From JBBQVS01 sp964657325 (GTDB lineage Bacteria > Chloroflexota > Ktedonobacteria > Ktedonobacterales > Ktedonobacteraceae), in NCBI GenBank assembly GCA_964657325.1, contig CAZZVE010000130.1:1-13881 (forward strand): a stretch of DNA of 13,881 bases. The letters run 5' to 3'. This document shows positions 13,827 to 13,881 of this stretch, piece by piece (within the stretch, counting starts at the first letter, position 1; the number at the start of each line of letters is the position of its first letter). A program made the translations under genes and the position numbers. The notes below the pieces were generated by a model. That model was given only the letters and a program-made list of their open reading frames with translations, did not search any database and was not told where the DNA came from.

Positions 13827-13862
13827 ATTGTCACACCTTAGAGAACAGAGAGGAGTATATTA

Positions 13863-13881
13863 TTGTTGATGGAACGAGGTG
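13863..13881 (+). CDS. Possible start of a gene cut by the window edge
   Basis: AGAGGAG (13849-13855) is a strong ribosome-site match, followed after 7 bases by TTG 13863 and, in the same frame, ATG 13869 (reading M-E-R-G...). Only a few codons are visible, so no product can be named. It could be chance. Confidence 0.2.

Noticed and set aside
13630..13869. 79-codon plus-strand frame at the right edge
   Set aside because: Antisense to the methyltransferase start and its promoter, and crosses the 19-bp hairpin.
11827..13878. 13-base match ttgatggaacgag at 11827-11839 and 13866-13878, considered as possible attachment-site borders of the RM segment
   Set aside because: About one such 13-mer pair is expected by chance in a window of this size, and the first copy lies inside the controller gene.

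Overview
The window looks like chromosomal DNA of a multicellular-type, signalling-rich bacterium. The best guess is the Ktedonobacteria class of Chloroflexota. That guess rests on the membrane Ser/Thr kinase with a secreted all-beta-like tail, the FtsH type, the CheA/CheW/receiver cassette, and short palindromic repeats between genes. It is inference from style and was not tested by any search.

Layout. (1) 1-2208: the edge of a palindromic repeat, then a membrane-anchored Ser/Thr protein kinase on the minus strand. (2) 2209-2740: a structured 532-base divergent intergenic region holding a folded palindromic element and an operator-like dyad. (3) 2741-4738: ftsH on the plus strand. (4) 4739-4927: a perfect 31-bp inverted repeat between convergent ftsH and cheA. 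(5) 8317 down to 4928: a compact minus-strand operon, receiver - CheW - CheA-like hybrid. The CheA-like protein keeps Hpt, CheW and receiver domains but has lost the ATP-binding motifs. (6) 9406 down to 8558: an acidic helical protein of unknown function. (7) 9528-9624: a second full copy of the inverted repeat. (8) 11446 down to 9651: tRNA-Asn with a good promoter, a terminator, a YhhY-type acetyltransferase, and a soluble PAS histidine kinase translationally coupled to it. (9) 11568-13746: a type II restriction-modification system. It has a controller (C) protein and endonuclease gene, overlapping by 4 bases, running toward a Dam-family adenine methyltransferase gene that stops 1 base away. 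The RM part is visibly more AT-rich than ftsH: 22 of 60 G+C at 12181-12240 against 31 of 60 at 3541-3600. This suggests acquisition beside the tRNA gene.

What is most worth a look. The methyltransferase reading frame breaks at a run of seven A (minus strand). A further 51 conserved-looking codons lie in the adjacent frame and end exactly where the endonuclease gene ends. Both RM promoters carry a CGTC-N4-GACG palindrome: one matches the style of known C-boxes upstream of the C gene, the other lies inside the methyltransferase promoter. One controller could therefore time both genes. The CheA-like protein appears to be a pseudokinase scaffold. The intergenic inverted repeat keeps perfect arms with unrelated loops. 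No CRISPR array, transposase, integrase or replication origin was seen.
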